64,000 nucleotides of DNA from Marixanthomonas sp963974425 (GTDB lineage Bacteria; Bacteroidota; Bacteroidia; Flavobacteriales; Flavobacteriaceae): contig NZ_CAXBCK010000013.1 of assembly GCF_963974425.1 (NCBI RefSeq), forward strand, positions 15,917-79,916, written 5' to 3'. The first letter of the stretch is position 1. Each line of letters begins with the position of its first letter. The notes beneath the pieces were generated by a model. The model was not told the DNA's origin. It saw only the letters and a program-made list of their open reading frames with translations, and did not search any database. Positions 25,096 through 33,895 of the stretch are shown here, piece by piece. Both the position numbers and the translations under genes were made by a program.

Positions 25096-25119
25096 TATTT
25101 CAAATGTATTTACGAAATC
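25096..25119 (-). promoter_or_regulatory. Shared stress-gene promoter element, copy 2
   Basis: The minus strand carries TACATTTG (TAnnTTTG-type -7 box) with a TTTCG core upstream. 21 of 24 positions equal those at 14027-14050. It lies 13 bases before the start at 25082. Confidence 0.55.
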
Positions 25120-25230
25120 AATCAAAAATTGCTTTTAAAAAAATTTTCTTTAGCTCGATTGCTTCAAGCACTTTCTTTTTTTTTATAAAAACGGTATATT
25201 AAGTATCTAACTTAATAAACGCTACTTGTT

Positions 25231-25404
25231 ATGAACAGAACATTTTTAACACTCGGTATTATTTGTCTAGTCCTTTGGGGTATTCTATTTTTTATTTCAC
25301 AAACCCTAAGTTGGTTACACCCGCTAACTTTCTTTGGTGTGGCATTTGTGATTTTAGGAATTATCTGGTATAAATCTCCAGACTATCATATAGGCCATAA
25401 CTAA
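25231..25404 (+). CDS. Two-helix small membrane protein, 57 residues
   Basis: ATG at 25231 to TAA at 25404. Two hydrophobic helices (about residues 5-22 and 28-45) are joined by a short Ser/His loop, with a hydrophilic C-terminus ending in GHN. Likely an inner-membrane peptide, similar in size to other stress-linked membrane peptides here. It lies 41 bases upstream of the LigD phosphoesterase gene and could be its operon leader, but the spacing does not prove it. No family recognised. Confidence 0.6.
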   Translation: MNRTFLTLGIICLVLWGILFFISQTLSWLHPLTFFGVAFVILGIIWYKSPDYHIGHN

Positions 25405-25445
25405 AATAGCTTCACATTTCAGGTATTGACTTATAACATCTCATT

Positions 25446-26048
25446 ATGAAAAAGAAAAGCGACTATCAACAGAAAAGAGATTTTTCAAAAACTAAAGAAC
25501 CTCAAGACAACACCAAAAAGAAAAGTAATAACGAACCTATTTTTGTTATCCAAAAGCACGATGCTACCAACCTTCATTATGATTTTAGATTAGAAATAGA
25601 CAACACGTTAAAATCATGGTCTGTACCGAAAGGCCCCAGTACCGATCCTCGTGTTAAACGTATGGCCATTCCTACCGAAGACCATCCTTTAGCATACGCA
25701 GATTTTGAAGGCACAATTCCTAAAGGTCAATACGGGGGAGGTACGGTTATGATTTGGGACCAAGGAACTTTTAAGAATATAAAAGAACAAGATGAAGGCA
25801 CAGCTATGAGTTTAAAAGAAGCTTACGAAGAAGGAACGCTAGAGGTTTATTTAAAAGGTGAAAAAATAAAGGGTGGTTACGCTTTAGTTAAAATGAAATC
25901 GGGCAACATGAAAGGGAATTGGTTACTTATTAAAATGGATGATGATGAAGCCGATGCTCGTAGAAACCCGGTAAATACGGAAAATAAAAGTGTGGTAAGC
26001 AATAAAACGATGGAGCAAATAGCCAATGGTACCAGCGATAAGGATTGA
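25446..26048 (+). CDS. ligD: LigD-type 3'-phosphoesterase (PE) domain protein
   Basis: A 200-residue standalone PE domain, which heals 3' ends in bacterial non-homologous end joining. HDATNLHYDFRLE holds His38 and His44, and EDHPLAYADFEG holds His80; their spacing equals the His42/His48/His84 set of Pseudomonas LigD. The later G-Q-Y-G-G-G-T-V-x-x-W-D-x-G-T-F motif also fits. Its TGA stop (26046-26048) is in the same frame as the ligase gene starting at 26052, so it may be a former fusion split by a nonsense codon. No Ku gene is visible in the window. Confidence 0.88.
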   Translation: MKKKSDYQQKRDFSKTKEPQDNTKKKSNNEPIFVIQKHDATNLHYDFRLEIDNTLKSWSVPKGPSTDPRVKRMAIPTEDHPLAYADFEGTIPKGQYGGGTVMIWDQGTFKNIKEQDEGTAMSLKEAYEEGTLEVYLKGEKIKGGYALVKMKSGNMKGNWLLIKMDDDEADARRNPVNTENKSVVSNKTMEQIANGTSDKD

Positions 26049-26051
26049 AGT

Positions 26052-27059
26052 ATGGACACTTTAAAAAAAATATTATCGAAAGCAGCGTTTGAAAAAACTG
26101 AGAAAACCGAATCCAAGTCTTTTATCAACCCCATGCTTGCAACTTTAACGGACGATTACTTTGATGATCCCGATTGGATTTTTGAACGCAAGCTAGATGG
26201 GGTGCGCTGTTTGGTTCATATTAAAAAAGGGAATGTGTATCTATTCTCCCGAAATAATAATGATATTTCTGCTTCGTATCCTGAGCTAATTGATGCTTTA
26301 CGTGAGAAAAAGCTTCCCGATTTGTGGTTAGATGGTGAAATTGTTGCTTTTGAAGGTAATAAAACGAGTTTTAGTAAACTACAAAATCGAATACACCTTA
26401 CCGAAAAAAAGAAAATAACAGAAACAAAAACAAAGGTCTATCTGTATCTATTTGACATTCTTGTATATGGTACGCGTGATATTATGGAAGTCCCGTTAAA
26501 GTCCCGAAAGAAACTTTTAAAAAAAATTATCTCCTGGCAATCCCCCATTCGCTATACATCACATCGCAATGAAAATGGCACTACTTTTTTGGAAGAAGCC
26601 TGCCAAAAAGGCTGGGAAGGTATTATTGCTAAAGACGGTACCGCTGCCTATGTATCCTCCCGAAGTAGAAAATGGCTAAAATTTAAATGTTCACAAGGTC
26701 AAGAGTTGGTAATAGGCGGCTTTACAGAACCACAAGGAGAACGAAAAGGGTTCGGGGCCCTATTAGTCGGTTTCTATAAAGAGCAGCAATTACATTATGC
26801 AGGTAAGGTAGGAACAGGATTTGATGATGACTTTCTTGAAAAGTGGCGAAAAAAGTTTAATACAATTCAACAAGAAGAAAGTCCTTTTGTCAATTTTAAA
26901 GATTCTGACAATGGCAACAATCACTGGATAGAGCCTATTTACGTAGGACAATTTGCTTTTACCGAATGGACAAAAAACAACAAACTTCGTCACCCTCGAT
27001 TTTTAGGAATTCGGGAAGATAAAGAGGCAAAAAAAGTAATTAAAGAGAAGCCACAATGA
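26052..27059 (+). CDS. ligD: ATP-dependent DNA ligase (LigD ligase domain)
   Basis: A 335-residue ATP-dependent ligase with adenylation motif ERKLDGVR (catalytic Lys about residue 47). Motif LYLFSRN, then DGEIVAFEG and EGIIAKDG and a WLKFKC motif V follow, and an OB-fold GFTEPQGERKGFGALLVGFY completes the domain. It seals DNA breaks in the LigD pathway. It starts 3 bases after the PE stop in the same frame, and its stop overlaps the polymerase start (ATGA 27056-27059), so all three are one operon. Confidence 0.92.
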   Translation: MDTLKKILSKAAFEKTEKTESKSFINPMLATLTDDYFDDPDWIFERKLDGVRCLVHIKKGNVYLFSRNNNDISASYPELIDALREKKLPDLWLDGEIVAFEGNKTSFSKLQNRIHLTEKKKITETKTKVYLYLFDILVYGTRDIMEVPLKSRKKLLKKIISWQSPIRYTSHRNENGTTFLEEACQKGWEGIIAKDGTAAYVSSRSRKWLKFKCSQGQELVIGGFTEPQGERKGFGALLVGFYKEQQLHYAGKVGTGFDDDFLEKWRKKFNTIQQEESPFVNFKDSDNGNNHWIEPIYVGQFAFTEWTKNNKLRHPRFLGIREDKEAKKVIKEKPQ

Positions 27060-27856
27060 AACGATACGGCATAGAAATAACCCACCCTGATAAAGTAATT
27101 TTCCCAGAAATAAATGCTACAAAACTGGACATGATTAATTATTATGAAAAGGTTTCTAAACAGATGTTGCCCTATTTAAAAAACAGACCTCTTACCCTAC
27201 ATAGGTTTCCAGATGGAATACATACAGATGGTTTCTATCAGAAAAAAGCTGCAGAGTATTTTCCTGACTTTGTACAAAGGGTAAAAATAGAAACTGAAGA
27301 TGGTCACATTACACAAGTAATTTGCAACACGAAAAAAAGTTTACTCTATCTAGCGAACCAAGGGACGGTAGGATTTCACATTTGGCTATCTAAAAAAGAT
27401 AAACTTTATAAACCCGATAAGGTGGTATTCGATCTGGATCCTGCAGAAAACTCTTTTAAAAAAGTAAAAGAAGCCGCAAAAAAGACAAAAGAATTTTTAG
27501 AACGGAACGAAAAAGATCCACAGCTTATGACAAGTGGAAAGAGTGGATTTCATGTTTGGTATACCGTCCGCCGAACCAAAACCTTTGATAATTTACGCCC
27601 TAAAATAAAGGAATTGGCTGAAGTTTTAGAAAATGAGCATCCTGACTTGTTTACCACTGCAGTACGAAAAGATAAAAGAGAAGGAAAAGTATTTATTGAT
27701 TACTTGAGAAATGCATACGCCCAAACATCGGTTTGCCCCTATTCATTACGCCCAACGGAAAATGCTGGAGTTGCTACTCCCATAGCATGGAATGAGCTTT
27801 CTAGCATAAAAAAAGCAAATCAATACCATTTAGGAAATATTGATAAAGGATTATAA
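27056..27856 (+). CDS. ligD: LigD polymerase/primase (POL) domain protein
   Basis: A 266-residue archaeo-eukaryotic primase-like polymerase. THPDKVIFPE...TKLDMINYYEKV, then LKNRPLTLHRFPDG, a catalytic D-x-D in VVFDLDPAE and TSGKSGFHVW are typical of LigD POL domains, which add ribonucleotides at double-strand breaks. The order PE, LIG, POL equals the domain order of fused LigD proteins in many Bacteroidetes, here carried as three coupled ORFs. Confidence 0.92.
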   Translation: MKRYGIEITHPDKVIFPEINATKLDMINYYEKVSKQMLPYLKNRPLTLHRFPDGIHTDGFYQKKAAEYFPDFVQRVKIETEDGHITQVICNTKKSLLYLANQGTVGFHIWLSKKDKLYKPDKVVFDLDPAENSFKKVKEAAKKTKEFLERNEKDPQLMTSGKSGFHVWYTVRRTKTFDNLRPKIKELAEVLENEHPDLFTTAVRKDKREGKVFIDYLRNAYAQTSVCPYSLRPTENAGVATPIAWNELSSIKKANQYHLGNIDKGL

Positions 27857-28177
27857 AAAGGCTACTAATTATCAACGAAACGCATTAAATGTACACCTTT
27901 TGTACAACTCATATTTTAAAAACTACTATCCATGCTGTGCTTGAAAGATATTGTATCGGGAAATAGAACTCCAATTCTATAAAAAATTAAAAAACGATTA
28001 GTATTGGTTAGTTTCTGTATCAGAGAATTTAGATCTTAAACTTCATTTCCATAAAAATTTAGTAATTTTAATGAGATTCTAGCAGAAATAAGTCTCCCTA
28101 AAAGAACAATCATACCATTGTTGACACTTCTGCGTACAAATTCATTATAATTTAATCTTACAAACCCTAATTATTTT
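27857..28177. other. Intergenic region, no gene seen
   Basis: A 321-base region between the LigD operon and the porin gene. No ORF or clear hairpin. A TTGACAC followed by TATAATTT near 28119-28155 may be a promoter but does not fit the Bacteroidetes consensus well. Confidence 0.4.
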
Positions 28178-29329
28178 ATGAAGTCATTTTTAATAATTGT
28201 GCTTTTAATGTCTCCTCTATTAGGTTTTTCTCAGATAAATGACACTCTGGCTAAGCCTATAATTCCTGTAAAAAATGTTAAGCTCTTAAATAATATAGAT
28301 ATCACTTTCGATATGCGTACAGAGTTGCAAGCATATACTTACAGAGGTGGAGATCGCTATTACAATGGGGTACAGTTTGAAAATGGGTTCACAGCACTTG
28401 GATTCTCTGCTAAATTGCATGATCAGGTGAACTTTTATTTTAGAAATCGTTTTAATAGAGGCAGCGATATTCAAAGTCTTGATCAATTGGGTAGTAATAT
28501 TGAATTGGCATACGTAGACTTTAAAGTAAGTCCTAAACTTAATCTTTTAGTAGGGAAAACATATGCTTTTTACGGCGGTTACGAGTACGAATTCAGCGCT
28601 CTAGAGGTTCTAGAATACAATGATATTCAAAGTAATGCACTCGCATATGTTACCGGAGCTGGGATTACTTATCAATCTATGGAGGATCACAAATTTGGGT
28701 TTCAGGTATTAAATTCGCGCACCATGCTTTATGAAGACCTATATGGCGATGAAGTTGCAGAAAATATTGAGGAACCTATCTGGCCAGTAGCGGTTGTTGG
28801 AAATTGGCGTGGAAACTTTTTTGATGGAAAATTTCAAACCATCTATAGTCTAAGTTACTCCAACCAGGTAAAAAATAAAGGAACCTATTTTTTTACGTTA
28901 GGAAATAAATATCAAAATGATAACCTCACCCTGATGTATGACTTTAATTACAGTTATGAAGAGGTGGATACTAAAGGTATTGTGACCAATATTTTTGATA
29001 ATGATTCGGTGGCCCAAGATGCACTGTATATTGAAAACTGGTTACGAGCAGAGTACCGCTTCAGCCCAAAACTGAAAGGATTATTAAGCCTTATGACTAG
29101 TAGTGCTTATGGTAAAACTGGAAACAGTCGTAACCATTTGAGAACTAGCTACGGAATGGTTCCTACCTTATACTACAGTCCCATTAAAGACTTTGACATA
29201 CGATTTTTCTTAGCTTATATTGGTCGGTATTATGATTATTCAAATTATGCTGTTGAACAATTTAATGCCGCTGATTATAACAGAAATGAAGTAAGAATTG
29301 GGATTATTGCTCCCCTACTGTTATTGTAA
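28178..29329 (+). CDS. Outer-membrane porin (OprO/OprP-like beta-barrel)
   Basis: A 383-residue exported protein with a signal peptide ending LLGFSQ. It has alternating hydrophobic/polar strands throughout, with frequent Tyr/Phe girdle residues and a hydrophobic C-terminal strand (RIGIIAPLLLL). The N-terminal part (FENGFTALGFSAKLHDQVNFYFRNRFN) resembles phosphate-selective porin-type barrels of Bacteroidetes. Pore specificity cannot be inferred. Its end overlaps the convergent UvrA-like gene by nine bases. Confidence 0.78.
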   Translation: MKSFLIIVLLMSPLLGFSQINDTLAKPIIPVKNVKLLNNIDITFDMRTELQAYTYRGGDRYYNGVQFENGFTALGFSAKLHDQVNFYFRNRFNRGSDIQSLDQLGSNIELAYVDFKVSPKLNLLVGKTYAFYGGYEYEFSALEVLEYNDIQSNALAYVTGAGITYQSMEDHKFGFQVLNSRTMLYEDLYGDEVAENIEEPIWPVAVVGNWRGNFFDGKFQTIYSLSYSNQVKNKGTYFFTLGNKYQNDNLTLMYDFNYSYEEVDTKGIVTNIFDNDSVAQDALYIENWLRAEYRFSPKLKGLLSLMTSSAYGKTGNSRNHLRTSYGMVPTLYYSPIKDFDIRFFLAYIGRYYDYSNYAVEQFNAADYNRNEVRIGIIAPLLLL

Positions 29330-32300
29330 TACCACCCCTACTTTTATTTTTTCTAGCAAATAAGGATTATGATCAATAATGAGAATATCATTGGCCTTAC
29401 TAAGTTTTTTGAGAATCGCATACAATAGATCTATATCGGCATAATGAAGTCCGGTGCTGGGTTCATCTAAAATATAAAGTGTATCGGTAGTTCGTTCCTG
29501 TAACCAATTCAACAATAGTAAGCGTTGTTTTTCACCAGAAGAAAGAGATTGTACTGGCTGCTCTAAGCTAAGATGCGCCAACCCAATTTCTTCTAACTGA
29601 TGTAACAATTGAAGCGTTTTAGTAGATACCTTATTCTCTTCTAACCATGCACTTAACTCCGTGATATTCAAGGAAAGTACCTCCGCAATATTTTTAGAAT
29701 GAACGGTATGCGCTAAAATGTGCGACTGATACCGTTGTCCTTTGCAAACCTCACACCTTTCAATCACATTGGCGGCTACATCCAAGCTAGTTTCAATAGA
29801 ACCTTTTCCTTTACAGTTTGGACATTGGCTGCTTTTTGTTTTATAGGAAAAATCCTTGGTCTTCAAGCCGGTTTCAGTTGCAAAAAAATTACTAATCTCG
29901 TTTAGCAGATTCAAATAAGATACTAATAAAGTACTCGAATGTGATCGTAATTTTTTAGGCTCAAAATAATACGCGCCTGTGTAATTTTTTGGAAAGACTA
30001 TATTCGCACAGTTCACAGGTTGCCTTGTTTCAATACTCGGAATCAAGATGTCTTTCACTAAGGTGGTTTTTCCAATTCCTGATTTACCACTAATAGCTGT
30101 AATTCCACCAACAGGTACTTCTAATACCTCTTTCACTAATGTATATTTAGAAAGTTTCTGGATAACGATAGACTCCTCCTCTCCTTCTTTTAACGCAACC
30201 GCTGTAGTGGGTGCTTTTAAATAAGGATGGCAATCGGCTTGTTTCAAAAAATCCTGAGGACTTCCTTGGTACGTAAGATAACCTCCCAATTTACCAGCTT
30301 GGGGACCGAGCTGAACCAACTGATCGCCCGCCAGGATTATCTCCTTGTTGTGCTCAATAACTATCGCTGTATTTCCTTTCTCAATAAGTTCTTTGAGAAT
30401 TTGAATCAAGTCCGGAATATTGTCATTCGATAAGCCAGCAGAAGGTTCGTCTAACAAATAGGTAATGCCTTTAAGCGGGCTATTCAACTGTTTGATAAGC
30501 TCTACTCTTTGATTTTCTCCTCCAGAAAGCGTAGGCGATTTTCGGTTAAGTTGCAGGTGATCCATGTGTAATTGCTTCGCTCTTTTAATCGTATTGATAA
30601 GATGGGGCTGAATTTTGGCTATGAGTTTTTGATCCACCTCTTCTTGGTTATCAGTAACAGAAAGCCACTTTCCCAAAGCTTTAAAATCCATTGATTTTAT
30701 GTCATGAATGGATTTACCCGCGATTTGAAAAGCTAATCGCTCTGGTTTTAACCCGCTTCCATGACAACGACTGCATTCGCTGTACGAAAAGAGCGCGGTA
30801 AGTTGCTTGATATGTTTATTCTTCCGAGTTTTAAAATATTCATCTTGCAAGTAGTGAAAGAGTCCTTCCCACTTCATACTTAAGGCTTGCGTTCCTTCCC
30901 TTGTTTTCGTTTTGTAAAGCCAGTTTACTTCCCATATTTTTTCACCTGCTCCGTGAAGCAAAATTTCTTTTTGTGAATTAGTTAGTTCCCTAAACGGCGT
31001 TTCTAGCGAAAATCCATGTTCTTCGCCAACTTTTTTTAAAACCGCCATATGCTTGCCCGCTGGATCTCCATAATACCCCACTGCTTTATTGTGCGTAAAG
31101 AGTCCGTTGGCAATGCTTTTATTCTCATCCAATACGAGTTTGCTGAGATCTGGCAGTAGTTCTTGCCCCAGTCCCTCACAGACTGCACATTTCCCCAATT
31201 CATGATTATTAGAAAAATGACTTGCTGATAACTCTTGTCCTTTATACTGCGCCTTTCTGGAAAAAGCAAAACGCAAGATTTTATCAATTCCTGTTTGTTT
31301 TGCAATGTCCGTACGTTGCGAGTAATTCTTTTGCTTACGGGTAACGCAAATTGTTGGGGTAAGTCCTTCAATATGGTCAACCTCCATTTGAAAATTCACA
31401 CCTGCTCTAGATTGCTGATAACTCGAGAACTGTTTGGTCATTTCTTGTAACCCAAAGCCATGCAGGGTGTCTATCACCAAAGAGGATTTACCAGACCCTG
31501 AAATACCAGTGACAACTGTTAAAGAATGCTTTTGTAAATCTAAATTAAGGTCTTTAAGGGAATGCGTACGCGCCCCCTGAATGGAGATACTATCTCGCTG
31601 CTGCACAGTTTCTTCTTTTATTTCAATTGGTTGAACCTCCAATGCATTGTCTACAAACGTATCGCATGTGGATTGAAATAGCGAGTGATTTTCAAAGCAG
31701 ATAATACCAGCCGTTTGTTGCTTCAATTGGTGTAAGGCTTCCAAAAGCTGATGTACATTTTGTTGGTGTAATCCTATACTGGGTTCTTCCAATACAAGAA
31801 GTGTCTTTTTTGATTTCTTGGCGAAATGCTTGGTCAGTTTAATACGTTTCGCCTCTCCACCGGATAAGGTGTTAGATGGCTGTCCTAATTTGATATAGCC
31901 TAACCCCAACTGCAGCATTAATGACAGTATTTCTTTGATTTTCTTTTCCTCGGAAAAAAAATCGTAAGCTTCTTCTATACTTAAGGTATAAATTTCTGCA
32001 ATATTTTTATCCTTCCAATGCACGCGAAGCACTTCTGATTTAAAACGCTTGCCATTACAAGTAGGACAAACCTGATTGATAGTACCCAGCGCACTCATCG
32101 ATAAAGTAATGACACCAGCCCCTTCACAGGCTTCACATCTACCGGTTTTGTTGTTAAAAGAAAAGGCACTCTTAGTTAATTTTGAAGCCTTTGCCTCAGG
32201 AGTTTTGGCGAGCAGGTCACGTATTTTATTCGCTAAGCCTGTATAAGTAGCAGGGTTACTTCGAGGCGTTTTACCTATTGGTTGATCATTTACAGTGAGA

Positions 32301-33820
32301 AGGTTTAAGTCCTCTTTTCCACAAAAGTGGCTAATATTTTCAAGCAATTGAGATGTCTTTCTACTCACGACGCTCAGCTCCTTTACATTAGGCTGAAAAG
32401 CTTCTGCCGATACTTTTTTAGGCTGATTTTTGGCTGTATTTTTATTTTTGGCCGCTTTCAGTGTCGCTAGTGTTGGACTGTTTAGGTTTTTTGCCTTTAA
32501 AAAATCAATAATGGGACCGTTAAAAATTACTTCGCCTCCTTTGATTCCTGCTTCTGGGCCTAGTTCTACAATCCAATTTGCAGCCTGAATAAAATCTAAG
32601 TCATGCTCCACCACCATCACGGTATTGCCTCTGTGAATGAGTCGATTCAAGATATGAAGTAAATACTGTTGATAAGCTGCAGACAAACCGATGGAAGGTT
32701 CATCAAACACATATAAAATACCTTGCAGCTTGCTATTTACTTGGTTAATGAGCTTAATGCGTTGTCCGTCTCCAGATGAAATCTCCATACTTGGCGTGCT
32801 TAGTCGGTATTCTTCCATACCCAGTCGAATTAGGTCGAACAGTTTAGTACAGATTTTATCCACCAATACTTTTTCCCCGGATGTCAACTCTTGAGATTTC
32901 AGTTTTTTATATAATTCAGGTAAGGAAAGCTCCATCCAAGCTTGAAAGGTAAGCCCTTTCCATTCATATTTTAGATGTTCCGACTTGATGCGTCCGCCTT
33001 TACAACTTGGACAAATCTTGGAACTCGCAAATTTCAGAATATTAGGATTTCTATCGCGTCTTAAAATGTCCTGCATAATCGGAAGCATTCCTTTATAGAA
33101 TCCTTCCTCCCGAGGTTTTGCTTTAATTCCTTTCCATCTAAGTCGGGACTCTAAGCCGTGTTTGCCATAAAAGACTTTGAGACGGTCACTTCCATTTAAA
33201 ACTACATCCTGTTGTTCGGCGGTGAGTTCTTTCCAAGGAATATCCACAGTAAAGTCATGTGCTTCACATACCTTATTTAATTCTTCAACGGTAATCTGAG
33301 AATAAACAATATAACCATTGGGCAAGGTCGTGGTGATGGCTCCTTCTCTAAGGGTCTTATTCTCATCTCCGATTAATTTATGAATGTCAATATATTCCGC
33401 TTCTCCAATGCCACGACAGACCTCACAAGCTCCTCTCGGGTGATTGAAAGAAAAGAGCGACTTACTCATCGTTTCAGCAGCCGAATAGCGTGCAAATAAA
33501 ATTCTGAAGACAGCCGTCAGTTCAGAAAGGGTGCCAAAAGTAGTATTGATAGACTGGAACCGTTTTGATTGCTCCACTTTAATTACAGGCGGGAGGTTTT
33601 GTATATTATCAACTTCAGCAGTAGGGATTACTTGACCATTTTGCTGATTATACGCTGGGAGACTTTCTAGAAAATAGCGATACCCTTCATTGGCGATAAC
33701 GTCCATAGCCAGGGAGGATTTCCCAGAGCCCGATAAACCCGTAACTACAATCAATTGATTTTCAGGAATACGTAGATCAACGTTCTTGAGGTTATTTTGA
33801 TAAGCATTAAGAATGTGCAT
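29321..33820 (-). CDS. Tandem (double-length) UvrA-like ABC ATPase with a degenerate second site
   Basis: A 1499-residue cytosolic protein holding two UvrA-like copies, so four ABC ATPase modules. Walker A is intact in modules 1, 3 and 4 (GLSGSGKS about 28-35, GISGSGKS about 772-779, GKSGIGKT about 1245-1252). The second module has lost it: only Q-P-I-G-K-T-P-R-S-N-P (about 513-523) remains of the region normally after Walker A. Module 2 also has Walker B as LLVLEEPSIGL. Signature motifs are SSGDGQR (349-354), LSGGEAKR (652), LSGGENQR (1098) and LSSGEKQR (1426). Four Cys4 zinc-binding pairs are visible. UvrA paralogues act in DNA damage recognition or, in some cases, in resistance to DNA-binding drugs; role unknown here. 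Confidence 0.9.
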   Translation of the reverse strand: MHILNAYQNNLKNVDLRIPENQLIVVTGLSGSGKSSLAMDVIANEGYRYFLESLPAYNQQNGQVIPTAEVDNIQNLPPVIKVEQSKRFQSINTTFGTLSELTAVFRILFARYSAAETMSKSLFSFNHPRGACEVCRGIGEAEYIDIHKLIGDENKTLREGAITTTLPNGYIVYSQITVEELNKVCEAHDFTVDIPWKELTAEQQDVVLNGSDRLKVFYGKHGLESRLRWKGIKAKPREEGFYKGMLPIMQDILRRDRNPNILKFASSKICPSCKGGRIKSEHLKYEWKGLTFQAWMELSLPELYKKLKSQELTSGEKVLVDKICTKLFDLIRLGMEEYRLSTPSMEISSGDGQRIKLINQVNSKLQGILYVFDEPSIGLSAAYQQYLLHILNRLIHRGNTVMVVEHDLDFIQAANWIVELGPEAGIKGGEVIFNGPIIDFLKAKNLNSPTLATLKAAKNKNTAKNQPKKVSAEAFQPNVKELSVVSRKTSQLLENISHFCGKEDLNLLTVNDQPIGKTPRSNPATYTGLANKIRDLLAKTPEAKASKLTKSAFSFNNKTGRCEACEGAGVITLSMSALGTINQVCPTCNGKRFKSEVLRVHWKDKNIAEIYTLSIEEAYDFFSEEKKIKEILSLMLQLGLGYIKLGQPSNTLSGGEAKRIKLTKHFAKKSKKTLLVLEEPSIGLHQQNVHQLLEALHQLKQQTAGIICFENHSLFQSTCDTFVDNALEVQPIEIKEETVQQRDSISIQGARTHSLKDLNLDLQKHSLTVVTGISGSGKSSLVIDTLHGFGLQEMTKQFSSYQQSRAGVNFQMEVDHIEGLTPTICVTRKQKNYSQRTDIAKQTGIDKILRFAFSRKAQYKGQELSASHFSNNHELGKCAVCEGLGQELLPDLSKLVLDENKSIANGLFTHNKAVGYYGDPAGKHMAVLKKVGEEHGFSLETPFRELTNSQKEILLHGAGEKIWEVNWLYKTKTREGTQALSMKWEGLFHYLQDEYFKTRKNKHIKQLTALFSYSECSRCHGSGLKPERLAFQIAGKSIHDIKSMDFKALGKWLSVTDNQEEVDQKLIAKIQPHLINTIKRAKQLHMDHLQLNRKSPTLSGGENQRVELIKQLNSPLKGITYLLDEPSAGLSNDNIPDLIQILKELIEKGNTAIVIEHNKEIILAGDQLVQLGPQAGKLGGYLTYQGSPQDFLKQADCHPYLKAPTTAVALKEGEEESIVIQKLSKYTLVKEVLEVPVGGITAISGKSGIGKTTLVKDILIPSIETRQPVNCANIVFPKNYTGAYYFEPKKLRSHSSTLLVSYLNLLNEISNFFATETGLKTKDFSYKTKSSQCPNCKGKGSIETSLDVAANVIERCEVCKGQRYQSHILAHTVHSKNIAEVLSLNITELSAWLEENKVSTKTLQLLHQLEEIGLAHLSLEQPVQSLSSGEKQRLLLLNWLQERTTDTLYILDEPSTGLHYADIDLLYAILKKLSKANDILIIDHNPYLLEKIKVGVVLQ

Positions 33821-33895
33821 AGAGGGAGGCTCTTTTTTGAAAAAATAAATATAGGAAGATTAGTATCACAAGTTTATTTTCAAGTTTTTAATTGA

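Noticed and set aside
25446..27856. A Ku gene next to the LigD genes
   Set aside because: I looked for a Ku-type protein around the LigD operon and found none; it may lie elsewhere in the genome.
31036..31380. A 114-residue minus-strand ORF inside the UvrA-like gene
   Set aside because: Out-of-phase reading of a clearly coding frame, with no independent support.
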